Assembly (NCBI GenBank): GCA_020850575.1
Contig: JADZEJ010000004.1
Coordinates: 46,113 to 110,112 of the forward strand
Length of the DNA: 64,000 nt
Direction of reading: 5' to 3'
Source of the DNA: Candidatus Uhrbacteria bacterium
GTDB lineage: Bacteria > Patescibacteriota > Patescibacteriia > 2-12-FULL-60-25
Part shown: positions 25,429 to 34,687 of the stretch, piece by piece
How positions within the stretch are numbered: position 1 is the first letter of the stretch
How the letters are laid out: every line of letters begins with the position of its first letter
Notes under the pieces: model-generated
Databases searched by the model: none
What the model was told of the DNA's origin: nothing
What the model saw: only the letters and a program-made list of their open reading frames with translations
Program-made: the position numbers and the translations under genes

Positions 25429-25974
25429 ATGGACGGCGACAAAAATCTCTTTATCCGTTTAAAGAATGACCCGGAGGTCATTGGCGAGGTCTATGACCTC
25501 TATGCCAATAAACTGTACGCGTTTCTCTTGAAACGCTGCAGCCAAAAAGAACTAGCCGAAGACATAGTCTCCCAAACCTTCGTCAAATTGCTTGAGCAGG
25601 CGGCTAAGCTTGAATACCGAAATGTCTCATTAGGTGCATGGCTGTACCAGGTTGCCTCCAATGCCTTGATTGATCACTACCGTAAAGCCTCAACTCGGCA
25701 CGATGCACTGCTCGATACGGACGAGTGGGATCCACCGTCAGAAGATGACCCGGCCTGGAGTGCATCCGTCAGTTTTGACAGTGAACGTATGCAAGACGTA
25801 CTCAAAGAATTACCAGAGCGCGATCAACATGTGATCGATCTTCGTTTTTTTGGTGGATGCGAAATTTCCGAAATTGCCGAGCAGCTCCAAGTCTCCGCTA
25901 ATCATGCCAGCGTCTTAGTCTATCGCGCTGTTGGCCGTCTTCGCCAAGCATATCTTAAGCAATATCCCGTATGA
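25429..25974 (+). CDS. ECF-type RNA polymerase sigma factor
   Basis: 181 residues with sigma-70 regions 2 and 4 only. Region 2: DLYANKLYAFLLKRCSQKELAEDIVSQTFVKLLE and GAWLYQVASNALIDHYRK. Region 4: VLKELPERDQHVIDLRFFGGCEISEIAEQLQVSANHASVLVYRAVGRLRQ. An acidic linker DTDEWDPPSEDDPAW lies between. Its stop overlaps the next ATG (ATGA), the coupling typical of ECF/anti-sigma pairs; the downstream gene is a membrane-anchored alpha-2-macroglobulin whose short cytoplasmic tail could be the sigma-binding part. Confidence 0.93.
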   Translation: MDGDKNLFIRLKNDPEVIGEVYDLYANKLYAFLLKRCSQKELAEDIVSQTFVKLLEQAAKLEYRNVSLGAWLYQVASNALIDHYRKASTRHDALLDTDEWDPPSEDDPAWSASVSFDSERMQDVLKELPERDQHVIDLRFFGGCEISEIAEQLQVSANHASVLVYRAVGRLRQAYLKQYPV

Positions 25975-28900
25975 ACGACAAACATCTGAAAGTAGAAGAA
26001 CAAGCAAAACTTCTTGAGCAACATCTCAAGAATAAAGAACAATGTCATGACGGCGTCATGTTTCCGTTTGAACAAACAGCAGACGCTCTTAACCGCGAAG
26101 CATCTGTAAACGACACCAAACTTGAAATAAGTGTTTCTCGAACTCAACGCGGCATTCTTATGCAACTCGCCAAGAAACAAAAACAAGCTCCACAAGCAGT
26201 CACTGAAAAACAAACTCCGTCAGAAACAAAACCGGTTATGCGTATAGCATCCCCATGGCTCGCCTGGGTTGGAGGCGCAGTTACCGTTCTTGCGGTCATA
26301 TTTGTTGCTGTTTTTATTCAAGATAGTGGAAAAAAACCGAGCATGTTCCCAGTGACCCAAAAATCTGCGGCGACAATTGCGCGTCTTGTCATTCCAGAAG
26401 TCAGCGCAGCCGACGCATTTTCTTTTACATCCGAAACTCAAGATTCATCGGGCGTGGATCCAAGAACGACTTTTCTCATAAAGTCTTCGCTCCCGCTGTC
26501 TACTCAGGATATTCAAAATCATGTGCGCATCGTACCGGCATTGGGCGCCGATACAACCTCAGTTGAAGTTTCCGTCGATAATATCTCCGATGGTCAATTC
26601 CGCATACGCCCTGTCCAGGCTTTGCAGGCCGGTAAGGTCTATACCGTAGCCGTTGATGCAGCCGTCAAAAAAGCTGATGGCGAAATCCAGGCACGTGATT
26701 TTACTTGGACTATCCAAACAAAGAATATTTTTCGCGTTTTATCGTCTGTCCCGGATCGTGATGCTTCTTATGTTCCAGTAAACACCGGCATCGAATTTGT
26801 GATGTCCATGAATGGCTGGGAAGATCCAAAGTCAAAATTCACCATTAAGCCTCCAGTCGACGGTCGTTTTGAACAACGTGGTCGCAGTCTCATCTTCGTT
26901 CCATCAAAACCACTTACACCGGGTCAATTATATATTGCAACCTTAAAAAAAGGTCTTGCGATAAAGGGGAGTGATCATAGCCTTGAACAAGATGAGGTGC
27001 TTCGTTTTGAAACCGCTCCTCTTGATGGTAATAATGCAAATAAATGGTTTTTGAACTTGGAAGAGCCATTCATGACGGTCGCACCAAATAAAGAAGTCTT
27101 GCTTCCAATTTGGGCTGATGAAAATAATCCAGCACCAGAAATTACGGCAACCGGTTTCGTCGTAAGTCTTGAAGAAGCAAAGAATTTGATGAAAAAGGAT
27201 AGCGAAATCCCTCTCTTTGCAGATGTGACTCGTCGGCGTGGTGATGTCTTTGCAGCTGCCGCTAAAACACAGTCTTTTCAACTTAAACCAACCATTGAGC
27301 GTCAGTATTATCGCACCTTCCTCAAATTGCCATCTGTTCAGCCAGGTTTGTATGTCGTAAAAGTAGAACCAAAAGGTTCGGATGCTTCCTGGTTCTTCCT
27401 TCAGGTCACCAAGGTCGCCGCCTATGTTGCTTCAGATAAAGACACCACCATTGTTTGGGCTATGAATACTGAAACGAACCAGCCACTTCAAAATGTCCAA
27501 GTTACAGACAACATGCACAATGCATCCACCGATGCCAAAGGGATAGCTCGTATCCCAACAGCTTCCGAAATAGCTTCAACCACCAATCCAGGCACAATCG
27601 TAATCCAAATTGGAAATGGAGCTGACACTGGCCTCGTGCGCCTCAAGGGAGGAGTTTTTTATTCATGGGATCATTGGAACGTTAAAGATGACCGAACCAT
27701 ATCCTACATGATGCCGGACCGTCCGCTTTATCACCCAACCGATAGTTTGGATGTCTTCGGTAAAGCCATCGATCGCGACTCCAAAAAACCTGTCGAAAAT
27801 TTGACCGTAGAACTGCAACGTAATGGTTTTACCGATTGGTTCGTCACCGGCGAAGCCAAAGCGTATCGCACGACGCATCTCGAAACCGATGAGCAAGGCG
27901 TATTTCATGGAAAAATGGAATGGAATCGTTTACAACCTGGCTACTACCAACTGGTATTAAAGCGTGACGGTATACAAATCCGTTCTCGTTCAATCGAAAT
28001 TCGTGATTTCATCAAGCCAGCATATTTTATCGAAGTGACTCCGGAGCATAAGGCTGTTATCAATGGTGAAATGGTTAAAGCAAATATTCGCGCTCTCTTT
28101 TTTGATGGAACACCAGTTTCAAACTTAGCATTAACGATCGCTACCAGTGGAGCTGCCGATTCAAACAGAGTTAAAGTCACAACTGATGCCGATGGAAATG
28201 CCTCATTTAGCGTTCCATCTAAGCTTAGTGTATGTAACGACAGCTTACGGAATAGCTATTGCCCAGAAACCGGAGATCTCAGTATCACCGTTCGTCCGGA
28301 AGATGCAGAAAATGCAGAAATTTCAGGCACAGCATCGATTGATGTGTGGCGTTCACGCGTTCACCTCGAGACAGATGTTAAAAATATAGACAATGTAGCA
28401 ACCGTGACTTTAACAGCACGTACGATCGATTTAGTTAAGGCCGAACGCGAACAAGGATCGACCGATGTTCTCGCTGAACCAGTACGTGGCTTGAAAGTCA
28501 CAGGTCGTATTGTTGAAACTACTTGGGAAAAACGCGAAAACGGAACAACTTATGATTTTATCGAGAAGAAAGTCATACCGATGTACAAGTATGAACAAAA
28601 GTTCCGAGACATCGCTCCAATTGATATAACAACAGATAGCTCAGGCAAAGCGATAATCAATGTCCCAATGTCTGACAATGCTTCATATCTTGCTCACTTC
28701 ACAGCAAAAGATGAAAATGGCTTAGAGCAACACCAAACAACCTACCTCGCACGCGATGGCTACTATAATGGCTATCCAAACGATTCCGATTTCCGATTAG
28801 ATGCCATTAATAATCAACAAAATCAAACCGGATACAAAATTGGTGATCAAGCAAGCTTTGAATTGCTCCGCGGTACTTCACGTCTTCCGGATTCCGATAC

Positions 28901-31250
28901 GCAAAACATGCTATTTATAAAATCAAGCCGTGGTATTAAGGATGTGCAAGTAACAAATTCCGCAGTCTATCACGTAACATATACGGAACAAGATATTCCA
29001 AATGTGAGTGTGCATGGCATTGTCTTTATGAACGGAGGCTTTATAGAACGTCAAACAAGTACCATCTTCGACACAAATGAACGCGCATTAAAATTGAAGC
29101 TTGAGCCAAATGCAATATCGTATGCACCTGGAGCCAAAGCCGAAGTACGTATAACAGCAACCGATAAGCAAGGAAATCCAGCAAAGAATGCTCGAGTGAA
29201 TGTAACTTTTGTCGATGAAGCCGTATTCGCCGCCGCCTTTACCTCTGGTGAAGAAAAGCCGCTTGATGATCTCTATACTTGGGTTAATGATAGTATTATT
29301 GCTCGCACCGAATCTCACATGGCGAATGTAGACGAATTAATGCGCTCCGGTGGTGCAGAAATGGGAGGAAGCAGTGGAGGAGATGATGTAGTTCGCCGCA
29401 ATTTTAAAGACACCGCAGCGGTAAAATCGGTTACCTTAAATGAAAATGGTGAAGGCATGGTCGAACTCGACCTACCAGACAGTCTGACGAGCTGGCGTGC
29501 AACCGGCGTGGTCTTAAGCGAGGATATCAAAGCAGGGAGCTCACAAGTTTCTCTTCCAGTGACAAAGCAAGTTTTTGTCGAAGTAGTTATCCCGGAAGTC
29601 ATTTTGCAAGCCGACAAGCCAGTTCTCAAATTACGTTCCTATGGTTCTAGTCTCAAACAGGGCGACAAGGTTCAGTATGAGATTGATGCGCCTTCCCTTG
29701 GTTTAAAGCAGGACTTCGATGGAGCTGTAGGCATTCCTGCATATATTGCTATTGATCATTTGGTTCAAGGGAAACATACGGTGACTTTTCGCGTGAAAAC
29801 CTCTAAAGGTGAGGATGCTATTGAAAAAGAAGTCGAAGTCGTTCCAAGTCGTTTTGTAAAAACTGAAGCAGTACAGACCGAATTAGCGCCAGCGATGACT
29901 CTACCGGATATCGGAGAATCTCGTGAGATCGATCTCCAGATTTTACCAAAGACACGTGCTCAATATTTTGATCGAGTTGAGACTCTCGCTTATAGCGAGT
30001 CAGGACGTGTTGAATCTCAAGTCGCTGCCAATATCGCGCGCACCCTCTTGAAAGAACAATTTGCAGCAAAAGAAGCAGGCGACATCCAATCCGTGGGTAA
30101 GTATCAAAAACTTTCAGGCGGTATTGCAATTCTTCCATATGCTTCCGATGATATAGAGCTCTCTGCCAAACTCGCCGCGATCGCACCTGATCAATTTGAT
30201 CGTGCCGCTCTCAGCAGGTACTTCTACGAAGTATTGAAGCGCCCTAATATAGCTCGCGAACAACAAATCCACGCTATCTCAGGTCTCGCTGCGCTGGGTG
30301 AAGCCGTTCTTCCAGAACTACACGCCTTAGCAGAACAAAAAGAATTAAACTGGCGTGAGCAATTGGCTCTCGCTCGTGCAGCAATCGCAATCGGCGATCA
30401 GCAAACCGCCAGTTCTATGCTCGCTCTATTCTTTGCCCGTATGGAAGAACAGGATGGAAAATCATTCATTCGCATCAGCGAAGACAAACGCGAACAAATT
30501 GAAGCCACTGCCGAAATGGCAGTAATCGCCGCTAAGTTGAATCTGCCACAAACTATTAGTTTAGACGCTTGGCTTCAAGAGAATTGGGCGGATGATGCAT
30601 TTACCGATCTTGATCGCATCGCGTATCTCCAAACAGTCGTACCTGCCGCTTTGGGTCGAGACGTGAAGCTTACCTATACGCTCGGTTCAGGCGACATCGA
30701 GGTAAAATTGCTGAATGGTCGTGCCGAAAGCATCACTTTAACAGCTGATGAAGCAAAAAATTTCCGTATCGTCTCGGTCGATGGACCGGCAGTTGCTGTC
30801 TTTACCCGTCTTGTTGCTTCTCCTGTGACTACTTCAAATAAAGATATTGGACTCACACGTACCTTTTCAACTACCGATGAAAAAGTAGTCACCAATAGCT
30901 TGAAAGAAGGAGATGCTGTCATAATCACTTTACAGCCAAGTTTTACAGCTTCTGCGCCAAGTGGATGTTATCTCTTACGTGACCATGTTCCGGCTGGTTT
31001 AGCTCCAATGATTTCCTTGAGTTATGAAGAAAGTAAAGAAGTTGGTGCCTGGTACCCGCAAGATGTGGACAAAAATGCCATAACCTTTACGGTATGTAAT
31101 CCGCAAAATGGTATTCCGCTACGACCTATTGTCTATCGCGCACGTGTCACGGCTAGAGGAACCTACCAAGCTGAGCCGGCCATTTTGCAAAGCTATAAGT
31201 CTCCGTCAGTAAGTACCGTAACAAGTTCCACAATAATCGAAATTAAGTAA
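25971..31250 (+). CDS. Membrane-anchored alpha-2-macroglobulin family protein, possible anti-sigma
   Basis: 1,759 residues. Residues 1-90 are cytoplasmic and charged (LKVEEQAKLLEQHLKNKE); one membrane helix at about 96-116 (WLAWVGGAVTVLAVIFVAVFI). Outside: two Big_5-like Ig domains (about 145-340), macroglobulin domains, a Gly/Ser-rich stretch (MRSGGAEMGGSSGGDD) before the A2M block NFKDTAAVKSVTLNENGEG and LPDSLTSWRATGVVL (about 1143-1190), then an alpha-alpha helical region. At the thioester position the sequence reads YSESGRVESQ instead of GCxEQ, so no thioester. No lipobox; anchored by the helix. A bait-type protease trap is the family role. The N-terminal cytoplasm-helix-ectodomain topology and coupling to an ECF gene suggest anti-sigma function (inference). 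Confidence 0.9.
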   Translation: MNDKHLKVEEQAKLLEQHLKNKEQCHDGVMFPFEQTADALNREASVNDTKLEISVSRTQRGILMQLAKKQKQAPQAVTEKQTPSETKPVMRIASPWLAWVGGAVTVLAVIFVAVFIQDSGKKPSMFPVTQKSAATIARLVIPEVSAADAFSFTSETQDSSGVDPRTTFLIKSSLPLSTQDIQNHVRIVPALGADTTSVEVSVDNISDGQFRIRPVQALQAGKVYTVAVDAAVKKADGEIQARDFTWTIQTKNIFRVLSSVPDRDASYVPVNTGIEFVMSMNGWEDPKSKFTIKPPVDGRFEQRGRSLIFVPSKPLTPGQLYIATLKKGLAIKGSDHSLEQDEVLRFETAPLDGNNANKWFLNLEEPFMTVAPNKEVLLPIWADENNPAPEITATGFVVSLEEAKNLMKKDSEIPLFADVTRRRGDVFAAAAKTQSFQLKPTIERQYYRTFLKLPSVQPGLYVVKVEPKGSDASWFFLQVTKVAAYVASDKDTTIVWAMNTETNQPLQNVQVTDNMHNASTDAKGIARIPTASEIASTTNPGTIVIQIGNGADTGLVRLKGGVFYSWDHWNVKDDRTISYMMPDRPLYHPTDSLDVFGKAIDRDSKKPVENLTVELQRNGFTDWFVTGEAKAYRTTHLETDEQGVFHGKMEWNRLQPGYYQLVLKRDGIQIRSRSIEIRDFIKPAYFIEVTPEHKAVINGEMVKANIRALFFDGTPVSNLALTIATSGAADSNRVKVTTDADGNASFSVPSKLSVCNDSLRNSYCPETGDLSITVRPEDAENAEISGTASIDVWRSRVHLETDVKNIDNVATVTLTARTIDLVKAEREQGSTDVLAEPVRGLKVTGRIVETTWEKRENGTTYDFIEKKVIPMYKYEQKFRDIAPIDITTDSSGKAIINVPMSDNASYLAHFTAKDENGLEQHQTTYLARDGYYNGYPNDSDFRLDAINNQQNQTGYKIGDQASFELLRGTSRLPDSDTQNMLFIKSSRGIKDVQVTNSAVYHVTYTEQDIPNVSVHGIVFMNGGFIERQTSTIFDTNERALKLKLEPNAISYAPGAKAEVRITATDKQGNPAKNARVNVTFVDEAVFAAAFTSGEEKPLDDLYTWVNDSIIARTESHMANVDELMRSGGAEMGGSSGGDDVVRRNFKDTAAVKSVTLNENGEGMVELDLPDSLTSWRATGVVLSEDIKAGSSQVSLPVTKQVFVEVVIPEVILQADKPVLKLRSYGSSLKQGDKVQYEIDAPSLGLKQDFDGAVGIPAYIAIDHLVQGKHTVTFRVKTSKGEDAIEKEVEVVPSRFVKTEAVQTELAPAMTLPDIGESREIDLQILPKTRAQYFDRVETLAYSESGRVESQVAANIARTLLKEQFAAKEAGDIQSVGKYQKLSGGIAILPYASDDIELSAKLAAIAPDQFDRAALSRYFYEVLKRPNIAREQQIHAISGLAALGEAVLPELHALAEQKELNWREQLALARAAIAIGDQQTASSMLALFFARMEEQDGKSFIRISEDKREQIEATAEMAVIAAKLNLPQTISLDAWLQENWADDAFTDLDRIAYLQTVVPAALGRDVKLTYTLGSGDIEVKLLNGRAESITLTADEAKNFRIVSVDGPAVAVFTRLVASPVTTSNKDIGLTRTFSTTDEKVVTNSLKEGDAVIITLQPSFTASAPSGCYLLRDHVPAGLAPMISLSYEESKEVGAWYPQDVDKNAITFTVCNPQNGIPLRPIVYRARVTARGTYQAEPAILQSYKSPSVSTVTSSTIIEIK

Positions 31251-32236
31251 TGAAAAAGTTTGTATATAAAATATCAGTAACGGCGACTCTGATGAGTGTC
31301 GCCGTTTTTGGTATGGCGTACCGTTTAAAAATATCATCTCGTATCAATCAGCCTCAGACAGAAAAATACAGGTCTGGATCACAATTTCATGCACCTTTCA
31401 CATCGACTAGAGCAGGAGTGGAACAAACGGATATTATTTCTGAATTTACTCCTATTAATGCATCTATTTTTCTTGATAAGCAAGAATTTTATCGCGTCTT
31501 TTCAAAACCAATTACCACAATTCCAATCCAAGGAAAAGTGATAGCTGCGACAGTAAATCATCATGTTCTGGCAACGGATTTACTGGCACAATTTTTTGTA
31601 TCACTCGCTAAAAACCGTCCGGATGCGACTCGTTTGGTAATTCTTTCACCGGATCATTTTTTTGCGGGTCGAGGAAAAGTTTCAACGCATGAAAGGAAGT
31701 ATCAAACACCGGATGGATTGGTTGAAATCGATGCAGCCGCTATCGAATCTCTCGTAAAGAATCACATCGCGAATGTTGAGAATGGGACGATGTATGAGAG
31801 AGAACATGGAATCGGTGCCTTGATGCCATTTGTAAAAAAGAGTTTCCCGAAAGCGACAATCGTACCGATCTCAATCCAAGGCAAAAGCGATATAGAGACT
31901 TTGTTTCAAGTATCTCGAGCGCTCACCAAGTTAGATGATGGAAGAACCTTGTTTATTGTGTCGGCTGACATGAGTCACTATCTTTCAAAAGAAGCCGCTG
32001 TAAAAAATGATATTCAAACAAAGATGTGGCTAGAAAAGAAAGACGAGCAAGCCATGATAAAGGCGAAAGATACGCATACCGATAGCGGTCGCCAATTTGT
32101 TACACTCTTCCATTGGTTGAATCAGGTCTATCCAAAATCTCATTTTCAACTCATCGGTCAGGGTATTTCATCAGATTATGTAGCGGATATAAAAAATACC
32201 ACAAGTTATATAAATGGTGTGTGGTCGATCAAATAA
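31250..32236 (+). CDS. Memo-like protein (AmmeMemoRadiSam system protein B family), membrane-anchored
   Basis: 328 residues; an N-terminal hydrophobic segment (ISVTATLMSVAVFGMAY) suggests export or anchoring. The Memo fold motifs are in order: VIAATVNHHVLATDLLAQFF, VILSPDHFFAGRGKV, REHGIGALMPFVKKSFP, IVPISIQG, FIVSADMSHYLSKEAAVKND. The histidines/aspartates that bind metal in Memo (NHH, DHF, SADMSHY) are retained. The start overlaps the A2M stop (TAATG), the third gene of the coupled operon. Family members are metal-binding, some act with radical-SAM partners, absent here. Confidence 0.85.
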   Translation: MKKFVYKISVTATLMSVAVFGMAYRLKISSRINQPQTEKYRSGSQFHAPFTSTRAGVEQTDIISEFTPINASIFLDKQEFYRVFSKPITTIPIQGKVIAATVNHHVLATDLLAQFFVSLAKNRPDATRLVILSPDHFFAGRGKVSTHERKYQTPDGLVEIDAAAIESLVKNHIANVENGTMYEREHGIGALMPFVKKSFPKATIVPISIQGKSDIETLFQVSRALTKLDDGRTLFIVSADMSHYLSKEAAVKNDIQTKMWLEKKDEQAMIKAKDTHTDSGRQFVTLFHWLNQVYPKSHFQLIGQGISSDYVADIKNTTSYINGVWSIK

Positions 32237-32242
32237 AACCAA

Positions 32243-32278
32243 ACAAAAAACGCTCATAATAAGAAATGTATGAGCGTT
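32243..32278 (-). terminator. Terminator on the minus strand
   Basis: ACGCTCATA (32250-32258) pairs with TATGAGCGT (32269-32277); on the minus strand the hairpin is followed by T6. It ends transcripts of the small minus-strand membrane gene (stop 32346) and may also slow the convergent Memo operon. Confidence 0.75.
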
Positions 32279-32345
32279 GTAAGAATTCAGACAGGTTTTT
32301 TACCGAGAATTCTTCAAAAAATCGGTCTTGAGAAATCAACCTAAA

Positions 32346-32549
32346 TCATTTTTTGGTTTGCGTGGAAGAGCTAAAGCACTCGATAACTCGTGTCAACAAA
32401 AGCGTCATGCAAAAAATGTAAATGCCGAAAATCCATTGATACCGATGATACATCGGATCAACAAAGGCCTGACAAGCCGCAATAAGCGGAATCAGAAAAC
32501 ACAATGATGTACACGAGTAAACCAACAACAAAAGTGGAGATATCTTCAT
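32346..32549 (-). CDS. Small two-helix membrane protein
   Basis: 67 residues from MKISPLLLLV; AGGA lies six bases before this ATG, which is preferred over one ten codons upstream. Two hydrophobic stretches (SPLLLLVYSCTSLCFLIPLIAAC and WIFGIYIFCMTLLLTRVI) separated by a charged turn. No family recognised. Confidence 0.6.
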   Translation of the reverse strand: MKISPLLLLVYSCTSLCFLIPLIAACQAFVDPMYHRYQWIFGIYIFCMTLLLTRVIECFSSSTQTKK

Positions 32550-32653
32550 GAAATCCTGGATTGAATGGTGAAAGAACAAAAAAACAGCCCAGAAATTAAA
32601 TCAAAAAGTCATAATTGTCAAGCAATACAGAATCTTCAATTTTTCGTGAATTG

Positions 32654-33739
32654 TTACGGACGAGTTAACGGAACAAGAGTCGAGAATGGCACTTCCGCAT
32701 GTTCTCGTTTTTCAAAACCCGTACCAAGAATTGCTGGGATAAGATAAACGCCGTACTTTAAATAGACTTGTTGAAAATGAGTAAGTCGTACCTCATAAGT
32801 TGATGGTATCAATCCTCCGTTTATGAAAGCTTGCTCCAATGTTTTGCTATCAATGGTGGCATAATCTGATCGATCGACATCACCCAAACGCTTGATGCTG
32901 CCAGAAATAACACGTGAATGAGAAAGATCAACAAGGAGGTCTGCTGAAATGACGGGATTCCCATGTTCATCCATCACATCTAAACCATCTTTTGTTGCGG
33001 CACTTGTGATCCGTTGAAGTGTTGGAAATTCAATCGAACCACACACATTCATGACACGTTCAGACGTAACAGGAAATCCAAGAAAGTGAAGTGGTTGTTT
33101 CGCCTGTTCGCGGATCTGCCTCACCGTTTCTTGGTCCATACAATGATTGGTATCTTGTTCATGTTTCCACCAAGAATTCCAATCCGGGTTGAGTAGAGCA
33201 TCACGCATGTCTACGATTGGGAGTGCGCGAGTCTGAAAAAAACTGGTTGCGATACGAATGATATCTTCTGAAGCTGGAATTGTTTGCAGCGTTAAACTTG
33301 TTGGTGCAATAGGAGTAGTAAAATCAAGTTTTGATTCAAGAGCATCGTAATTCCAAAGTATTCCTTGCGGGTCAGTCCAAGAAGCTATAAGCGATTTTGG
33401 TTTCGGAATATCGCCAAGCAGTGTTCCGGGAAGTTTGATTGTTCCTGTGATATTGCGCCATTCAGTTTCATTGGGTAATCCTCCTCGTAAACGAAGAACG
33501 CTTACGGCATCAGGCAAAGTAGGAAGTGGTGCTTCAATAGTTACATGGGTGTTTGTATTCGAGTATGAAAAAACGGGTAGAGTACCAAATCCATTCCGAT
33601 CCGTAACCAGTGTTTGTGAAGGAAAAGCACGAAATGGTTCGGCGATATGTAAAGTTTGACTCTTAGAACAACCAGCACCCAAAAGGGCGCACAAAAAGAA
33701 GAACGAAGCGAAACGAACAGGTAAAAAATGAAGAGACAT
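32654..33739 (-). CDS. Lipoprotein of unknown function
   Basis: 361 residues from MSLHFLPVRF. Signal peptide with lipobox LLGAGC (cysteine about residue 24). The mature part is beta-rich without recognised domain: a substrate-like repeat RGGLPNETEWRNITGTIKLPG, a central WNSWWKHEQ, and a C-terminal SADLLVDLSHSRVISGSIKRL. The lipoprotein start is 101 bases from the divergent orphan gene. Confidence 0.7.
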   Translation of the reverse strand: MSLHFLPVRFASFFFLCALLGAGCSKSQTLHIAEPFRAFPSQTLVTDRNGFGTLPVFSYSNTNTHVTIEAPLPTLPDAVSVLRLRGGLPNETEWRNITGTIKLPGTLLGDIPKPKSLIASWTDPQGILWNYDALESKLDFTTPIAPTSLTLQTIPASEDIIRIATSFFQTRALPIVDMRDALLNPDWNSWWKHEQDTNHCMDQETVRQIREQAKQPLHFLGFPVTSERVMNVCGSIEFPTLQRITSAATKDGLDVMDEHGNPVISADLLVDLSHSRVISGSIKRLGDVDRSDYATIDSKTLEQAFINGGLIPSTYEVRLTHFQQVYLKYGVYLIPAILGTGFEKREHAEVPFSTLVPLTRP

Positions 33740-33779
33740 GACCACAGTGTAACCTATGCAAAACTGAGTGAATAGGAGA

Positions 33780-33808
33780 TTGACATTCGTACAAAAAAGT
33801 GATATTCA
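33780..33808 (+). promoter_or_regulatory. Promoter of the 261-residue orphan gene
   Basis: TTGACA (33780-33785), 17-bp spacer ending AAAAGTGA, TATTCA (33803-33808). The AAAGTGATAT around the -10 is shared with the Nudix promoter at 16750-16778. Leader about 25 bases with AAAGGA. Confidence 0.65.
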
Positions 33809-33840
33809 AAAAATAGCTCTTTTCGTGAGAAAGGAAAACC

Positions 33841-34626
33841 ATGGCAAAGATTTGGACCGAGTTTTGTACGGTTTGTGAATCAGGCCGTGGAGAACAGATC
33901 ACGGCTGGAAGATATGAATTGCCTGAAAATAAGTTCATTCGACAGGCACAGCTTGATACGAAATTTCGTGTCGAGCTCCTAGGTTCTATTTGTGAAGACT
34001 TGTTGAATGTACGTGGTCGTCGTTCATTTCAGTATGCTACGGAATGGATGGTGACTCGGGCTGAACTGAACACACTGCGTCATATTGGCGATTCTCTCTA
34101 CTATGACGATGTGTGCGACTGGTTTAGACGCAATGTGCGTCATCTCCTGTGCGAGGATAAGAGTAGCGCTCTCGGCCGTCTGGCTCTCGAAGTACTTTTG
34201 AGCTGGGAAGAGCAAGACGCTGATCATACGAATTTTTGGATCGATATCCTATCTGATCGGTGTATGTTCGGGATCGACATACCGATCTCTTGGAAAGAAA
34301 CTGCTCTTCGAGGCTTGATCTCCGTCGATTGTAAATTGGCCGCAAGCAGAGTGACGTGTTGGCCAGATTGGGCACCGTATCGGTATAACAAAGCGCTTCG
34401 GCTCGTGTGGCAAAATAAAACCGCACGCACCGAACTGATTCAAGCTCTGTTTGAAGGAAAATGTGGCCCTTTTCGCAGCCAAGCGGAAGAAGTACATATC
34501 GTTCTGTCAGACATGTTGGATTCGGAAGAAAACAAAATTTTGACAAACGAACTGTGGCGCTGTTGCGAGCAATTCGATCAGCGCAAAAATGAAATTTCGA
34601 CAAATCCGCCGCCAGCTTCTGTGTAG
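33841..34626 (+). CDS. Orphan cytoplasmic protein, Cys/Trp-rich
   Basis: 261 residues beginning MAKIWTEFCTVCESGRG; CxxC near the N-terminus and ten cysteines in all. No signal peptide; mostly helical (RVELLGSICEDLLNVRG, DVCDWFRRNVRHLLCEDKSSALGRLALEVLL). No family recognised. AAAGGA five bases before ATG, own promoter, and a terminator whose stem starts inside the last codons, so the gene is a self-contained unit. Higher GC than neighbours. Confidence 0.7.
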   Translation: MAKIWTEFCTVCESGRGEQITAGRYELPENKFIRQAQLDTKFRVELLGSICEDLLNVRGRRSFQYATEWMVTRAELNTLRHIGDSLYYDDVCDWFRRNVRHLLCEDKSSALGRLALEVLLSWEEQDADHTNFWIDILSDRCMFGIDIPISWKETALRGLISVDCKLAASRVTCWPDWAPYRYNKALRLVWQNKTARTELIQALFEGKCGPFRSQAEEVHIVLSDMLDSEENKILTNELWRCCEQFDQRKNEISTNPPPASV

Positions 34627-34637
34627 GCGGTTTTTTT
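34606..34637 (+). terminator. Terminator overlapping the stop codon of the 261-residue gene
   Basis: CCGCC (34606-34610) pairs with GGCGG (34626-34630), then T7. The 5' arm encodes the proline-rich C-terminus; the stop TAG lies at the loop edge. Confidence 0.75.
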
Positions 34638-34638
34638 G

Positions 34639-34684
34639 TTGACAAAAAGGTGAAAGTAGAATAATTTCCTGGTTATTAACCAGG
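34639..34684 (+). promoter_or_regulatory. Promoter and palindromic operator of the iron-sulfur operon
   Basis: TTGACA (34639-34644), 17-bp spacer, TAATTT (34662-34667), directly followed by the perfect palindrome CCTGGTTA-T-TAACCAGG (34668-34684). The palindrome covers the expected transcription start, and the first gene encodes an IscR-like regulator, so autorepression through this site is likely. The -35 abuts the upstream terminator. Confidence 0.75.
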
Positions 34685-34687
34685 TAT

